Positions 1 to 5,795 of a stretch of 8,332 nucleotides of DNA are shown here, in pieces (the first letter of the stretch is position 1; each line of letters begins with the position of its first letter). Where the stretch lies: positions 1 to 8,332 of the forward strand of contig JAGSPS010000127.1 in the NCBI GenBank assembly GCA_018262315.1. The letters run 5' to 3'. The position numbers and the translations under genes were made by a program. The notes below the pieces were generated by a model. The model did no database searches. It was not told where the DNA came from and saw nothing but the letters and a program-made list of their open reading frames with translations. This DNA is from Deltaproteobacteria bacterium (GTDB taxonomy: Bacteria > Myxococcota_A > UBA9160 > PR03).

Positions 1-305
1 TCGAAACACAGGTTCACCGCGTGCACGCGGCGACCGTCCGGATACTCGATGACTTGAATCGCGGGATCCGAGTAGACGCCGACGAGTCGTCCCACCTCGA
101 CCTGCACTCCGGTTTCCTCACGCACTTCGCGTGCGGTCGCGCGGTCGATCGATTCGCCCGGCTCCACGTACCCCCCAGGGAGACCCCAGTGTGCATTGTC
201 GCTGCGCTGCATCAACAGCAGCTCGCGATGCTCTACATCACGCCACACCACGGCAGAGACGGAGAGACGCACTTCGTGCGGATCGGTCGCGAAGTAGCGA
301 CTCAA
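1..305 (-). CDS. Nudix hydrolase (N-terminal 101 residues; runs off left edge)
   Basis: Hydrolase of the Nudix superfamily, which cleaves nucleoside-diphosphate-linked substrates with a divalent metal; the substrate cannot be named from this fragment. A complete Nudix box matching GX5EX7REUXEEXGU lies at residues 45-67: G45, E51, then REVREETGV at 59-67. Before it comes the usual beta strand and loop with LLLMQRSDNAHWGLPGG at 29-45; after it the chain continues as VGVYSDPAIQVIEYPDG. The chosen start is TTG at 305-303. The same frame has a stop (TGA) two codons upstream, a GGAG sits 6 nt upstream of the TTG, and the first later candidate (GTG, codon 12) has no such site and would cut into the first strand. 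The gene lies beyond the rpsI terminator and so is probably a separate transcription unit. The C-terminal part is outside the window. Family call is firm; specific function is unknown. Confidence 0.9.
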   Translation of the reverse strand, partial: MSRYFATDPHEVRLSVSAVVWRDVEHRELLLMQRSDNAHWGLPGGYVEPGESIDRATAREVREETGVQVEVGRLVGVYSDPAIQVIEYPDGRRVHAVNLCF

Positions 306-311
306 CGATCA

Positions 312-315
312 CTCC
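312..315 (-). promoter_or_regulatory. Ribosome binding site deciding the TTG start of the Nudix gene
   Basis: GGAG on the minus strand, 6 nt before TTG 305-303. It supports the TTG because no ATG or GTG lies between the in-frame stop and this codon. Confidence 0.7.
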
Positions 316-345
316 AGAACACACGTTGTCGGGGATGCCCGGCCG

Positions 346-375
346 GAGATAGCTCCGATGGCCGCCTCGTGTCAA
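346..375 (-). promoter_or_regulatory. Candidate sigma-70-type promoter for the Nudix gene
   Basis: On the minus strand a perfect TTGACA (375-370) is followed after 18 nt by TATCTC (351-346), which keeps only the TAT of a -10 box. It sits just past the T-run of the rpsI terminator and about 40 nt before the Nudix start, where a promoter would be needed. The -35 match is exact in GC-rich DNA where such a match is uncommon, but the -10 is weak, so this is a candidate only. Confidence 0.4.
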
Positions 376-379
376 ACCC

Positions 380-411
380 AAAAAAGACGGGAGATCCGAA
401 GACCTCCCGTC
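380..411 (-). terminator. Intrinsic (Rho-independent) terminator after rpsI
   Basis: Minus-strand RNA folds into an 11-bp stem (411-401 with 396-386, including one G-U pair) closed by an extra-stable cUUCGg tetraloop (loop 400-397), immediately followed by six U residues (385-380). The stem starts about 25 nt after the rpsI stop. It marks the end of the long minus-strand operon. The reverse direction has only an A-run after the hairpin, so the site is directional. Confidence 0.92.
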
Positions 412-436
412 GCAAGGCGTGGTCGTGCGCTGCAGA

Positions 437-835
437 TCAGCGCTTCGAGAACTGGAAGCGCGCGCGCGCACCGCGCTGTCCGTACTTCTTGCGCTCCTTC
501 TTGCGCGCGTCGCGCGTCAAGAAGCCGGCCTTCTTCAGCGTCGGGCGGATTCCCTCGTCGAGGCTGCAGAGTGCGCGGGCGATGCCGTGCCGCAGCGCGC
601 CGGCCTGGCCGGTCGGTCCGCCGCCCTTCACGCTCGCCGCGATGTCGTAGCGGGTCGTCGCATTCGCCGCGTCGAGCGGCTGCTTCACCAGCGAGCGCAG
701 CGTCTCGCGGCCGAAGTACTCGTCGATCGCGCGACCATTCACCACGATCAAACCCGTGCCGAGCCGGAGCCGGATGCGCGCAACCGCGGTCTTGCGCTTG
801 CCAGTGATCGGCGCTGCCGTGAGGGCTTCAGCCAA
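437..835 (-). CDS. rpsI: 30S ribosomal protein uS9 (S9)
   Basis: Small-subunit ribosomal protein uS9, 132 residues, the usual length. It binds the 16S rRNA head, and its C-terminal tail reaches the P-site tRNA. Seen in sequence: the N-terminal TGKRKTAVARI (11-21), the family signature GGGPTGQAGALRHGIARAL (71-89), AGFLTRDARKKERKKYG (103-119) and the invariant C-terminal FSKR. The start is TTG at 835-833: no ATG or GTG lies between it and the conserved TGKRK, and an AGGAG is placed 7 nt upstream. The start lies inside the end of rplM (8-nt overlap), so translation is probably coupled to L13. The rplM-rpsI pair is conserved across bacteria. A strong terminator follows. Confidence 0.98.
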   Translation of the reverse strand: MAEALTAAPITGKRKTAVARIRLRLGTGLIVVNGRAIDEYFGRETLRSLVKQPLDAANATTRYDIAASVKGGGPTGQAGALRHGIARALCSLDEGIRPTLKKAGFLTRDARKKERKKYGQRGARARFQFSKR

Positions 836-1280
836 GCGTCAGCTCCTGCGGCTGCTGCGCCGCGTGGGGATGATTCGGACCGGAATAGACCTTGAGCTTC
901 CGATACAGCTTTCGGCCCAGCGTGGTCTTGGGAAGCATGCCGCGCACGGCCTCTTCGATCACGCGCTCGGGATGCGCTCCGGAGAGCACCTGGTCGGCAG
1001 TGCGGGACTTCAGGTGTCCCACGTAGCCGGTGTGCCGGTAGTAGGTCTTCTGCTCGCGCTTTCGACCGGTGAGGCGCACGCGCTCGGCGTTCACGATCAC
1101 TACGAAATCACCGGCGTCCGCATGCGGTGTAAAGAGGACGTTTTCCTTGCCGCGCAGCAGCGACGCGACGCGCGCCGCAAGGCGGCCGAGAGTCTGGTCG
1201 GCCGCGTTCAGCACCCACCACTGCTGCCGATCCCCGGACCGGATGCTGCGAGTGGGCCGCGGCGGCCTGGCGACGGGCAT
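828..1280 (-). CDS. rplM: 50S ribosomal protein uL13 (L13)
   Basis: Large-subunit ribosomal protein uL13, an early 23S rRNA assembly protein, 150 residues versus 142 in E. coli. Conserved blocks run in order: WWVLNAADQTLGRLA (21-35), FTPHADAGDFVVIVNA (50-65), TYYRHTGYVGHLK (79-91), RVIEEAVRGMLPK (106-118), LGRKLYRKLKVYSGPNHPHA (121-140) and the AAQQP ending. The start is ATG 1280-1278 with AGGAG 6 nt upstream. The N-terminal tail ahead of the first tryptophan is about five residues longer than in E. coli and rich in Arg and Pro. It is preceded by the only sizeable gap in the operon (99 nt after truA), and its last codons overlap the rpsI start. In E. coli this pair is autoregulated; no such element can be proven here. 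Confidence 0.98.
   Translation of the reverse strand: MPVARPPRPTRSIRSGDRQQWWVLNAADQTLGRLAARVASLLRGKENVLFTPHADAGDFVVIVNAERVRLTGRKREQKTYYRHTGYVGHLKSRTADQVLSGAHPERVIEEAVRGMLPKTTLGRKLYRKLKVYSGPNHPHAAQQPQELTLG
843..847 (-). promoter_or_regulatory. Ribosome binding site deciding the TTG start of rpsI
   Basis: AGGAG on the minus strand, inside the last codons of rplM, 7 nt before TTG 835-833. It fixes the rpsI start at a rare initiation codon. Confidence 0.8.
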
Positions 1281-1379
1281 TTGCTTCTCCTGCGAACTTC
1301 GGCGCTCGACGGGTCCTGTGGCGAGCGGATGCGGTGCGCCCAGACCGGCCGAAAGACCGGGCCCGGGGAGCCGCAGTCG
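1281..1379 (-). other. 99-nt rplM leader with a small GC hairpin
   Basis: This is the largest non-coding gap before the operon terminator. On the minus strand it holds a 6-bp hairpin with a UUUC loop (1360-1355 pairing with 1350-1345, one G-U pair) starting 20 nt past the truA stop. No U-run follows, so it is not an intrinsic terminator. I see no convincing -35/-10 pair. The gap could hold an internal promoter or a leader for ribosomal-protein control; this is inferred from position only. Confidence 0.3.
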
Positions 1380-2183
1380 TTAGCCGAGTGGCTCTCCGCC
1401 GTCAACCCGTTCTGGCTCCAAACCCCCGGATTCCAGGGGGAAATCGCAGTGGACGTGGATCAGGGTGAGGCCCCGTGCGGGCGCCGTCGGCCCGGCCTGG
1501 CTGCGGTCCAACGCCGCGAGCAGGGCGGGCATCGCAGCAGGCGCCCGACGGCCCCTCCCCACCTCCAGCAGCGTCCCGACCAGATTCCGAACCATGTGAC
1601 GGAGAAAGCCCGTCCCCTCGAAGTCGAGGAGCACCTCGCCGCCGAGCTGGCCGCGGATCTCGAGTCGCAGGAGCGTCCGCACGCTGCCGCACACCGCCGA
1701 GCCCGCGCCGCGGAAACTCGTGAAGTCGTGGGTGCCGACCAGCGCCCGGCCGGCCTCGCGCATCGCCTCGAGATCGAGCGAGCTGCGCACCCAGAGCGAT
1801 CTCCGTTCGCGCAGCGGCGACCGCGACGCCCCCGTCCAGAGTCGATACACGTAGCGCTTGGAGCGCGCGTGGCGGCGCGCGTCGAAGGCGTCGGGCACCC
1901 ATGCCACCTCACGAACTGCGACGTCGCGTGGCAACACCGCGTTCAGAGCCCGCTGGAGGTCCACGGGCGCGAGCCGCGTGGCGATCCTCGCATTCGCGAC
2001 CTGCCCTTCCGCGTGCACGCCCGCATCGGTACGGCCCGCGCCGGTCACCGTCACCGACACGCCGGTGATGTGTTCGAGCGCAGCCGCGAGAGCACCCTGC
2101 ACGGTGCGAGCCGGGCCGGGCTGGATCTGCCAGCCCTCGAAATCGGTGCCGTCGTACTCGACGAGCAGGCGGAAGTTGGGCAC
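1380..2183 (-). CDS. truA: tRNA pseudouridine(38-40) synthase TruA
   Basis: Converts uridines 38-40 of the tRNA anticodon stem-loop to pseudouridine. It has 267 residues, close to the E. coli enzyme (270). Seen: N-terminal EYDGTDFEGWQIQ (9-21), the catalytic motif GRTDAGVHA (50-58) with nucleophile D53, KRYVYRLW (109-116) with the conserved tyrosine Y112, THDFTSFRG (151-159), GFLRHMVRNLVGTL (192-205) and GPTAPARGL (231-239). The start is GTG 2183-2181, one nucleotide past the stop of the Asd-like gene, so translation is coupled. The nearest strong Shine-Dalgarno (GGAGG 2209-2205) is too far away unless an intervening hairpin folds. An asd-family gene directly before truA also occurs in E. coli (usg-truA). 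Confidence 0.97.
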   Translation of the reverse strand: MPNFRLLVEYDGTDFEGWQIQPGPARTVQGALAAALEHITGVSVTVTGAGRTDAGVHAEGQVANARIATRLAPVDLQRALNAVLPRDVAVREVAWVPDAFDARRHARSKRYVYRLWTGASRSPLRERRSLWVRSSLDLEAMREAGRALVGTHDFTSFRGAGSAVCGSVRTLLRLEIRGQLGGEVLLDFEGTGFLRHMVRNLVGTLLEVGRGRRAPAAMPALLAALDRSQAGPTAPARGLTLIHVHCDFPLESGGLEPERVDGGEPLG

Positions 2184-2209
2184 GTCAGCCGCGCCCGAAG
2201 CGCGCCTCC
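2184..2209 (-). promoter_or_regulatory. Split ribosome binding site of truA with intervening hairpin (candidate)
   Basis: On the minus strand GGAGG (2209-2205) is followed directly by a 5-bp all-GC hairpin, CGCGC (2204-2200), loop UUCGG (2199-2195), GCGCG (2194-2190), and then 6 nt (2189-2184) before the GTG start at 2183. Linear spacing is 21 nt, too long; with the hairpin folded it becomes the ideal 6 nt. Hairpin-shortened spacers are known from phage T4. The site lies within the last codons and stop of the upstream gene, so chance pairing in GC-rich DNA is possible. Confidence 0.35.
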
Positions 2210-3165
2210 GCGACGCGCACGGCGTGTGCGGCCGTCAGCCGCACGCCATCGGCGGCGAGCCACAAGAGCACTCCGCCCGGCCGAGACTCGTCGCGGCGCA
2301 CGCGTCCCACGTGCACCAGATCGCTTCCGGCCGCGGCGCGCGTGGTCGGCCCGATGTCCGCGAGCGCAACGCCCGCGACCTTGCCCAGCACGTCGAGTAC
2401 CCCTTCCAGCGACGCTTCGTCACGCGTCTCGATCGCCAGCGCAGCGCCGTCGCCGCAGAAGGTCGGGATGCGCACGGAGGTGACCGCGACGGAGACGCCG
2501 CCGAGCGCTCGACCCAGCACGGCCGCGAAGCCGCATTCGTGCGCAGTCGTGCCGTCATCGCCGGCCGAACCGATCCAGGGCAGCACGTCGAACGCGATCG
2601 GATGTCCGAGCGACGGCGGCTCGGAAATTTCCCGTTGTGTGAGCAGCGCGATCGTCTCCTCCGCGAGCGCCTCGACGGCCGCGCGCCCGGCACCGGAGGC
2701 CGACGCCGAGAGCAGCAGCGTGGCGACCACGCGCGAGACGCCGAACGCGCGCGACAGCGGCGCGATCACGCGAATACAGGCGAGCGCAAGGCCCGGCGGC
2801 ACCGCGAGCATCGGGGCGTCGAGCGGGGACGCGCCCGGCTCACCCAGTTCACAGACGAGCGGCACCTCCGGCGCCGCCGCGAGCACACCGGAGCAATCGA
2901 TCGCGGCGACGCGCGCGTGCAGCAGCGCGCGCACCGCCTCGAGCGACGCCTCGGCCGGCGCACACAGGAACGCGACGTCGCAACCGCGCAGCGCCGCGAG
3001 CTCCGTCTCCACGGGGAACACGCCGCCGCGGAACTCCAGCTCGGTGCCGAGCGAGCGCTCGGTGGCGATCGGAACCAACTCGCGCACGGCGAGCGCGGAC
3101 TCGTCGAGTACCGCGAGCAGCTCCACACCCAGCGAGCCGGTCGCGCCGACGATCGCAACGCGCAC
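2185..3165 (-). CDS. usg: Aspartate-semialdehyde dehydrogenase (Asd) family protein, UsG-1-like, catalytic residues not conserved
   Basis: 326-residue protein of the Asd/N-acetyl-glutamyl-phosphate reductase fold. The N-terminal NAD(P)-binding domain begins MRVAIVGATGSLG with GATGSLG at 7-13; further family landmarks are AIDCSGVLAAAPEVPLV (88-104), LSASASGAGRAAVEAL (152-167), AFDVLPWIG (191-199) and SVRIPTF (230-236). Active enzymes have Asn-Pro-Asn-Cys-Ser; here that place reads AVPPGLA (121-127), so the nucleophilic Cys is replaced by Gly125. The conserved Gln before the Ser-Gly motif and the His after the Arg-x-Pro motif also look replaced (Ala near 154, Asp239). E. coli UsG-1 has lost the same Cys (AVPDSL) and also precedes truA. 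The start is GTG 3165-3163, overlapping the leuB stop by one base (TAGTG). Automated tools would probably label it asd; I infer a non-catalytic paralogue, role unknown. Confidence 0.85.
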   Translation of the reverse strand: MRVAIVGATGSLGVELLAVLDESALAVRELVPIATERSLGTELEFRGGVFPVETELAALRGCDVAFLCAPAEASLEAVRALLHARVAAIDCSGVLAAAPEVPLVCELGEPGASPLDAPMLAVPPGLALACIRVIAPLSRAFGVSRVVATLLLSASASGAGRAAVEALAEETIALLTQREISEPPSLGHPIAFDVLPWIGSAGDDGTTAHECGFAAVLGRALGGVSVAVTSVRIPTFCGDGAALAIETRDEASLEGVLDVLGKVAGVALADIGPTTRAAAGSDLVHVGRVRRDESRPGGVLLWLAADGVRLTAAHAVRVAEARFGRG

Positions 3166-4250
3166 TAGGCGCCCAACTTCGCCACGACCAGATCGCCCAT
3201 CGCGCGACAACCGATCGCCTCGCGGCGCTCGCCCGGCGACAGCAGGTCGGCCGTGCGGTGCCCGGCGTCGAGCACCGCCGTCACCGCGTCGCGTATCTGC
3301 TTCGCTGCGGCAATCGCAGCGAACGAGTGTTCGAAGAGCATCGCCGCCGACAGGATTGCGGCGAGCGGATTCGCGACGTCCTTGCCGGCGATGTCGGGCG
3401 CCGAGCCGTGGACCGGCTCGTAGAGACCGATGCCGCCGGCGCCGAGGCTCGCCGAGGGCAACATGCCGAGCGAGCCGGTGATCTGCGCGGCTTCGTCGGA
3501 GAGAATGTCGCCGAACAGATTCTCGGTGACGATCACGTCGAAGCGACGCGGGTCGCGCACCAGCAGCATCGCGCACGAATCGACCAGCTGATGGACGACC
3601 GTCACGTCCGGAAACGCGGCCGCGATCTCGTCCACCACCTGTACCCAGAGCTGGGAGGTCTCCAGCACGTTCGCCTTGTGGACGTGCGTGACGTGCTTGC
3701 GGCGCCCGCGCGCGGCCTCGAATGCGACGCGCGCGATGCGGGCGATCTCGCTCTCGTCGTAGACCATCGTGTTGCGCGCCTCGCGCAGGCCGTTCACGAC
3801 CGCCATCCCGCGCGGTTCGCCAAAATAGAGACCGCCGGTGAGTTCGCGCACCACCAGCATGTCGATGCCGGTCACCACCTCGGGACGCAGCGTCGAGGCC
3901 TGTGCGAGCGCCGGGAACACGCTGGCCGGGCGCAGGTTCGCGAACAGACCGAGTTCCTTGCGGATGCGCAGCAGGCCGCGCTCGGGACGCGTGGCGACCG
4001 GCATCGCGTCCCACTTCGTCCCCCCGACGGCGCCGAGCAGCACGGCCTGGCTCTTGCGGGCGCGCTCGACGACCTCGTCGCGCAGCGGCGTACCGTGCGC
4101 GTCGATCGACGCGCCGCCGATCAGGTGTTCTTCGAAGTGAAGGGCGATGCCGTGCTGCGGCGCCACTGCCTCGAGCACGCGCCGCGCCTCGCGCGTCACT
4201 TCCGGCCCGATGCCGTCGCCCGCCACCACCACGATCTGCGCCTGCTTCAA
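3165..4250 (-). CDS. leuB: 3-isopropylmalate dehydrogenase LeuB
   Basis: Oxidises and decarboxylates 3-isopropylmalate to 2-ketoisocaproate with NAD+, third step of leucine synthesis. It has 361 residues, normal for the family. Seen: GDGIGPEV (11-18), GAVGGTKWDAMP (73-84), the substrate arginines in LLRIRKELGLFANLRP (93-108), RELTGGLYFG (135-144) with the catalytic tyrosine Y142, HKANVL (191-196) with the catalytic lysine K192, metal ligands D224, D248 and D252 (GDILSDE), and the NAD+-binding GSAPDIAGKDVANP (282-295). The start is TTG 4250-4248, directly abutting the leuA stop; AAGGGGG lies 5 nt upstream, and the protein length before GDGIGPEV matches relatives. Translation is probably coupled to leuA. 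The usual partners leuC and leuD (isopropylmalate isomerase) are not between leuA and leuB. Confidence 0.97.
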   Translation of the reverse strand: MKQAQIVVVAGDGIGPEVTREARRVLEAVAPQHGIALHFEEHLIGGASIDAHGTPLRDEVVERARKSQAVLLGAVGGTKWDAMPVATRPERGLLRIRKELGLFANLRPASVFPALAQASTLRPEVVTGIDMLVVRELTGGLYFGEPRGMAVVNGLREARNTMVYDESEIARIARVAFEAARGRRKHVTHVHKANVLETSQLWVQVVDEIAAAFPDVTVVHQLVDSCAMLLVRDPRRFDVIVTENLFGDILSDEAAQITGSLGMLPSASLGAGGIGLYEPVHGSAPDIAGKDVANPLAAILSAAMLFEHSFAAIAAAKQIRDAVTAVLDAGHRTADLLSPGERREAIGCRAMGDLVVAKLGA

Positions 4251-5795
4251 CTAGACCCCCTTCGGCTCGGCCGCTTGATGCCGCCGCTTGTGCCACGCGA
4301 GCTTGTTGAGGGCGTGGATGTACGCCTTCGCGCTCGCCACCAGCACGTCGTAGTGCGCGCCGTGACCGATCACGCGCCGGCCAGCTTCAGCGAGCGTCAC
4401 CGCGACCTCGCCCTGCGCGTCGAGGCCGGCCGTGATCGCGTTCACCTGGTAGCGGACCAGTTCGCTCTTCGAATCCGTGAGCTCGGTAACCGCCTTGAAG
4501 ATCGCGTCCACCGGGCCGACGCCCGTCGTCGTGGTCTTGCGAACCACGCCGTCCACCGTGAGTTCGACCGTCGCGGTCGGCATCGGGAAGGTGCCCGAGA
4601 GCACCGTCAACTGCTGGAACTGGAAGCGCTCCTCGGTCTGCACGACGGCGTCGGCGACGATCGCTTCGAGGTCTTCGTTGAAGATGCTCTTCTTCTTGTC
4701 CGCGAGGTCCTTGAAGCGCTTGAAGGCGCGCTCGAATTCCTCGTCCTCGAGGGCGAATCCCAATTCGGCGAGGCGCTCGCGAAACGCGTGGCGGCCGGAA
4801 TGTTTGCCGAGCACCAGCTCGTTCGACGGCCTGCCGATCGAACGCGGCGTCATGATCTCGTAGGTGATCGCCGCCTTCAGCACGCCGTCCTGGTGGATGC
4901 CGGCTTCGTGCGCGAAGGCGTTGGCGCCGACGATCGCCTTGTTCGGCTGCACGGCAACACCGATGATCGACGAGAGCAAGCGGCTCGACGAGTAGATCTC
5001 CTCGCCGCGAACCTTCGTCTCGAGCCCGGCGAAGACGTCGGGGCGCGTGCGGATCGCCATCACCACCTCTTCCATGGCGGTGTTGCCGGCGCGCTCGCCG
5101 ATCCCGTTCACGGTGCACTCGACCTGCCGGGCGCCGGCGCGCACGGCGGCCAGACTGTTGGCGACGGCGAGGCCGAGATCGTCGTGGCAGTGCGTCGAGA
5201 GCACCGCCTCGGCGACGCCCGGGACGTGCTCGCGCAGGTGGTGGAAGAGCGCTGCGATCTCGTCCGGCGTGGTGTAGCCGACGGTGTCCGGCACGTTCAG
5301 CGTGCGCGCGCCGGCGCGGAGCGCCACGTCGAAGACTTGCACCAGATAGGCCCAATCCGAGCGCGTGGCGTCCTCGGCGGAAAACTCGACGTCGTCGCAA
5401 TGATGTAGCGCCTGCCGCACCGCACGGTCGACTTCTTCGAGTACTCGCTCTCGGCTCATGCGCAGTTTGTGCTCGAGGTGGATGTCGCTGGTGGCGATGA
5501 AGATGTGGATGCGCGGACGGGCGGCGCCTTCCAGCGCCTGCCCCGCGCGCTCGACGTCCGCGGCGCCGGTTCGGGCGAGACCACAGACCGCGAGCCCGCG
5601 CACTTCGCGCGCGATCGCCTGCACCGCCTCGAAGTCCCCGTCGCTCGCGATCGGGAAGCCGGCTTCGAGCACGTCCACGCCGAGCCGCTCGAGTTGACGC
5701 GCCAGCGTGAGCTTCTCGGCGAGGTTCATGCTGCAGCCGGGCGACTGCTCGCCATCGCGCAGCGTGGTGTCGAAGATGCGAACGATTTCGGTCAT
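4251..5795 (-). CDS. leuA: 2-isopropylmalate synthase LeuA (long form)
   Basis: Condenses acetyl-CoA with 2-ketoisovalerate, the committed step of leucine synthesis. It has 514 residues, typical of the long bacterial LeuA. The TIM-barrel domain shows FDTTLRDGEQSPG (8-20) with R13 and the metal ligand D14, EAGFPIASDGDFEAV (44-58), STHCHDDLGLAVANS (200-214) with metal ligands H202 and H204, and NGIGERAGN (230-238) with N238. A linker with HQDGVLK (301-307) and GKHSGRHAF (330-338) follows, then the C-terminal leucine-sensing regulatory domain (about 390-506, with TGVGPVDAIFKAV). Feedback inhibition by leucine is therefore likely. The start is ATG 5795-5793, overlapping the pssA stop as ATGA, with GGAG 8 nt upstream. 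Its 2-ketoisovalerate substrate derives from the IlvC pathway encoded at the head of this operon. Confidence 0.98.
   Translation of the reverse strand: MTEIVRIFDTTLRDGEQSPGCSMNLAEKLTLARQLERLGVDVLEAGFPIASDGDFEAVQAIAREVRGLAVCGLARTGAADVERAGQALEGAARPRIHIFIATSDIHLEHKLRMSRERVLEEVDRAVRQALHHCDDVEFSAEDATRSDWAYLVQVFDVALRAGARTLNVPDTVGYTTPDEIAALFHHLREHVPGVAEAVLSTHCHDDLGLAVANSLAAVRAGARQVECTVNGIGERAGNTAMEEVVMAIRTRPDVFAGLETKVRGEEIYSSSRLLSSIIGVAVQPNKAIVGANAFAHEAGIHQDGVLKAAITYEIMTPRSIGRPSNELVLGKHSGRHAFRERLAELGFALEDEEFERAFKRFKDLADKKKSIFNEDLEAIVADAVVQTEERFQFQQLTVLSGTFPMPTATVELTVDGVVRKTTTTGVGPVDAIFKAVTELTDSKSELVRYQVNAITAGLDAQGEVAVTLAEAGRRVIGHGAHYDVLVASAKAYIHALNKLAWHKRRHQAAEPKGV
4256..4262 (-). promoter_or_regulatory. 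Ribosome binding site deciding the TTG start of leuB
   Basis: AAGGGGG on the minus strand, inside the last leuA codons, 5 nt before TTG 4250-4248. It differs from AAGGAGG by one base and supports the TTG over later GTG codons in the first strand. Confidence 0.6.

Noticed and set aside
21..650. 209-codon plus-strand open frame opposite the Nudix gene and rpsI
   Set aside because: It runs through the terminator and across two well-supported minus-strand genes, and carries no recognisable domain.
756..2483. 575-codon open frame on the plus strand opposite rplM, truA and part of the Asd-like gene
   Set aside because: It crosses several real genes and their junctions, has low-complexity Arg/Ala composition and no family motif.
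3555..3585. LeuB reads LVDSCAM where many relatives have YVDNAAM
   Set aside because: The metal-binding Asp (D224) is kept and the following residues vary in the family (VDAMAM in Thermus), so this is not a sign of lost function.
2185..4296. 703-codon minus-strand open frame that would fuse a long N-terminal extension to the Asd-like protein
   Set aside because: The first 377 codons are an out-of-frame reading of leuB. The Rossmann start MRVAIVGATG coincides with the GTG that overlaps the leuB stop.
3258..5408. 716-codon open frame on the plus strand opposite leuB and leuA
   Set aside because: Antisense shadow of two strongly conserved genes in GC-rich DNA. Its translation is Arg/His/Asp-rich with no recognisable motif.
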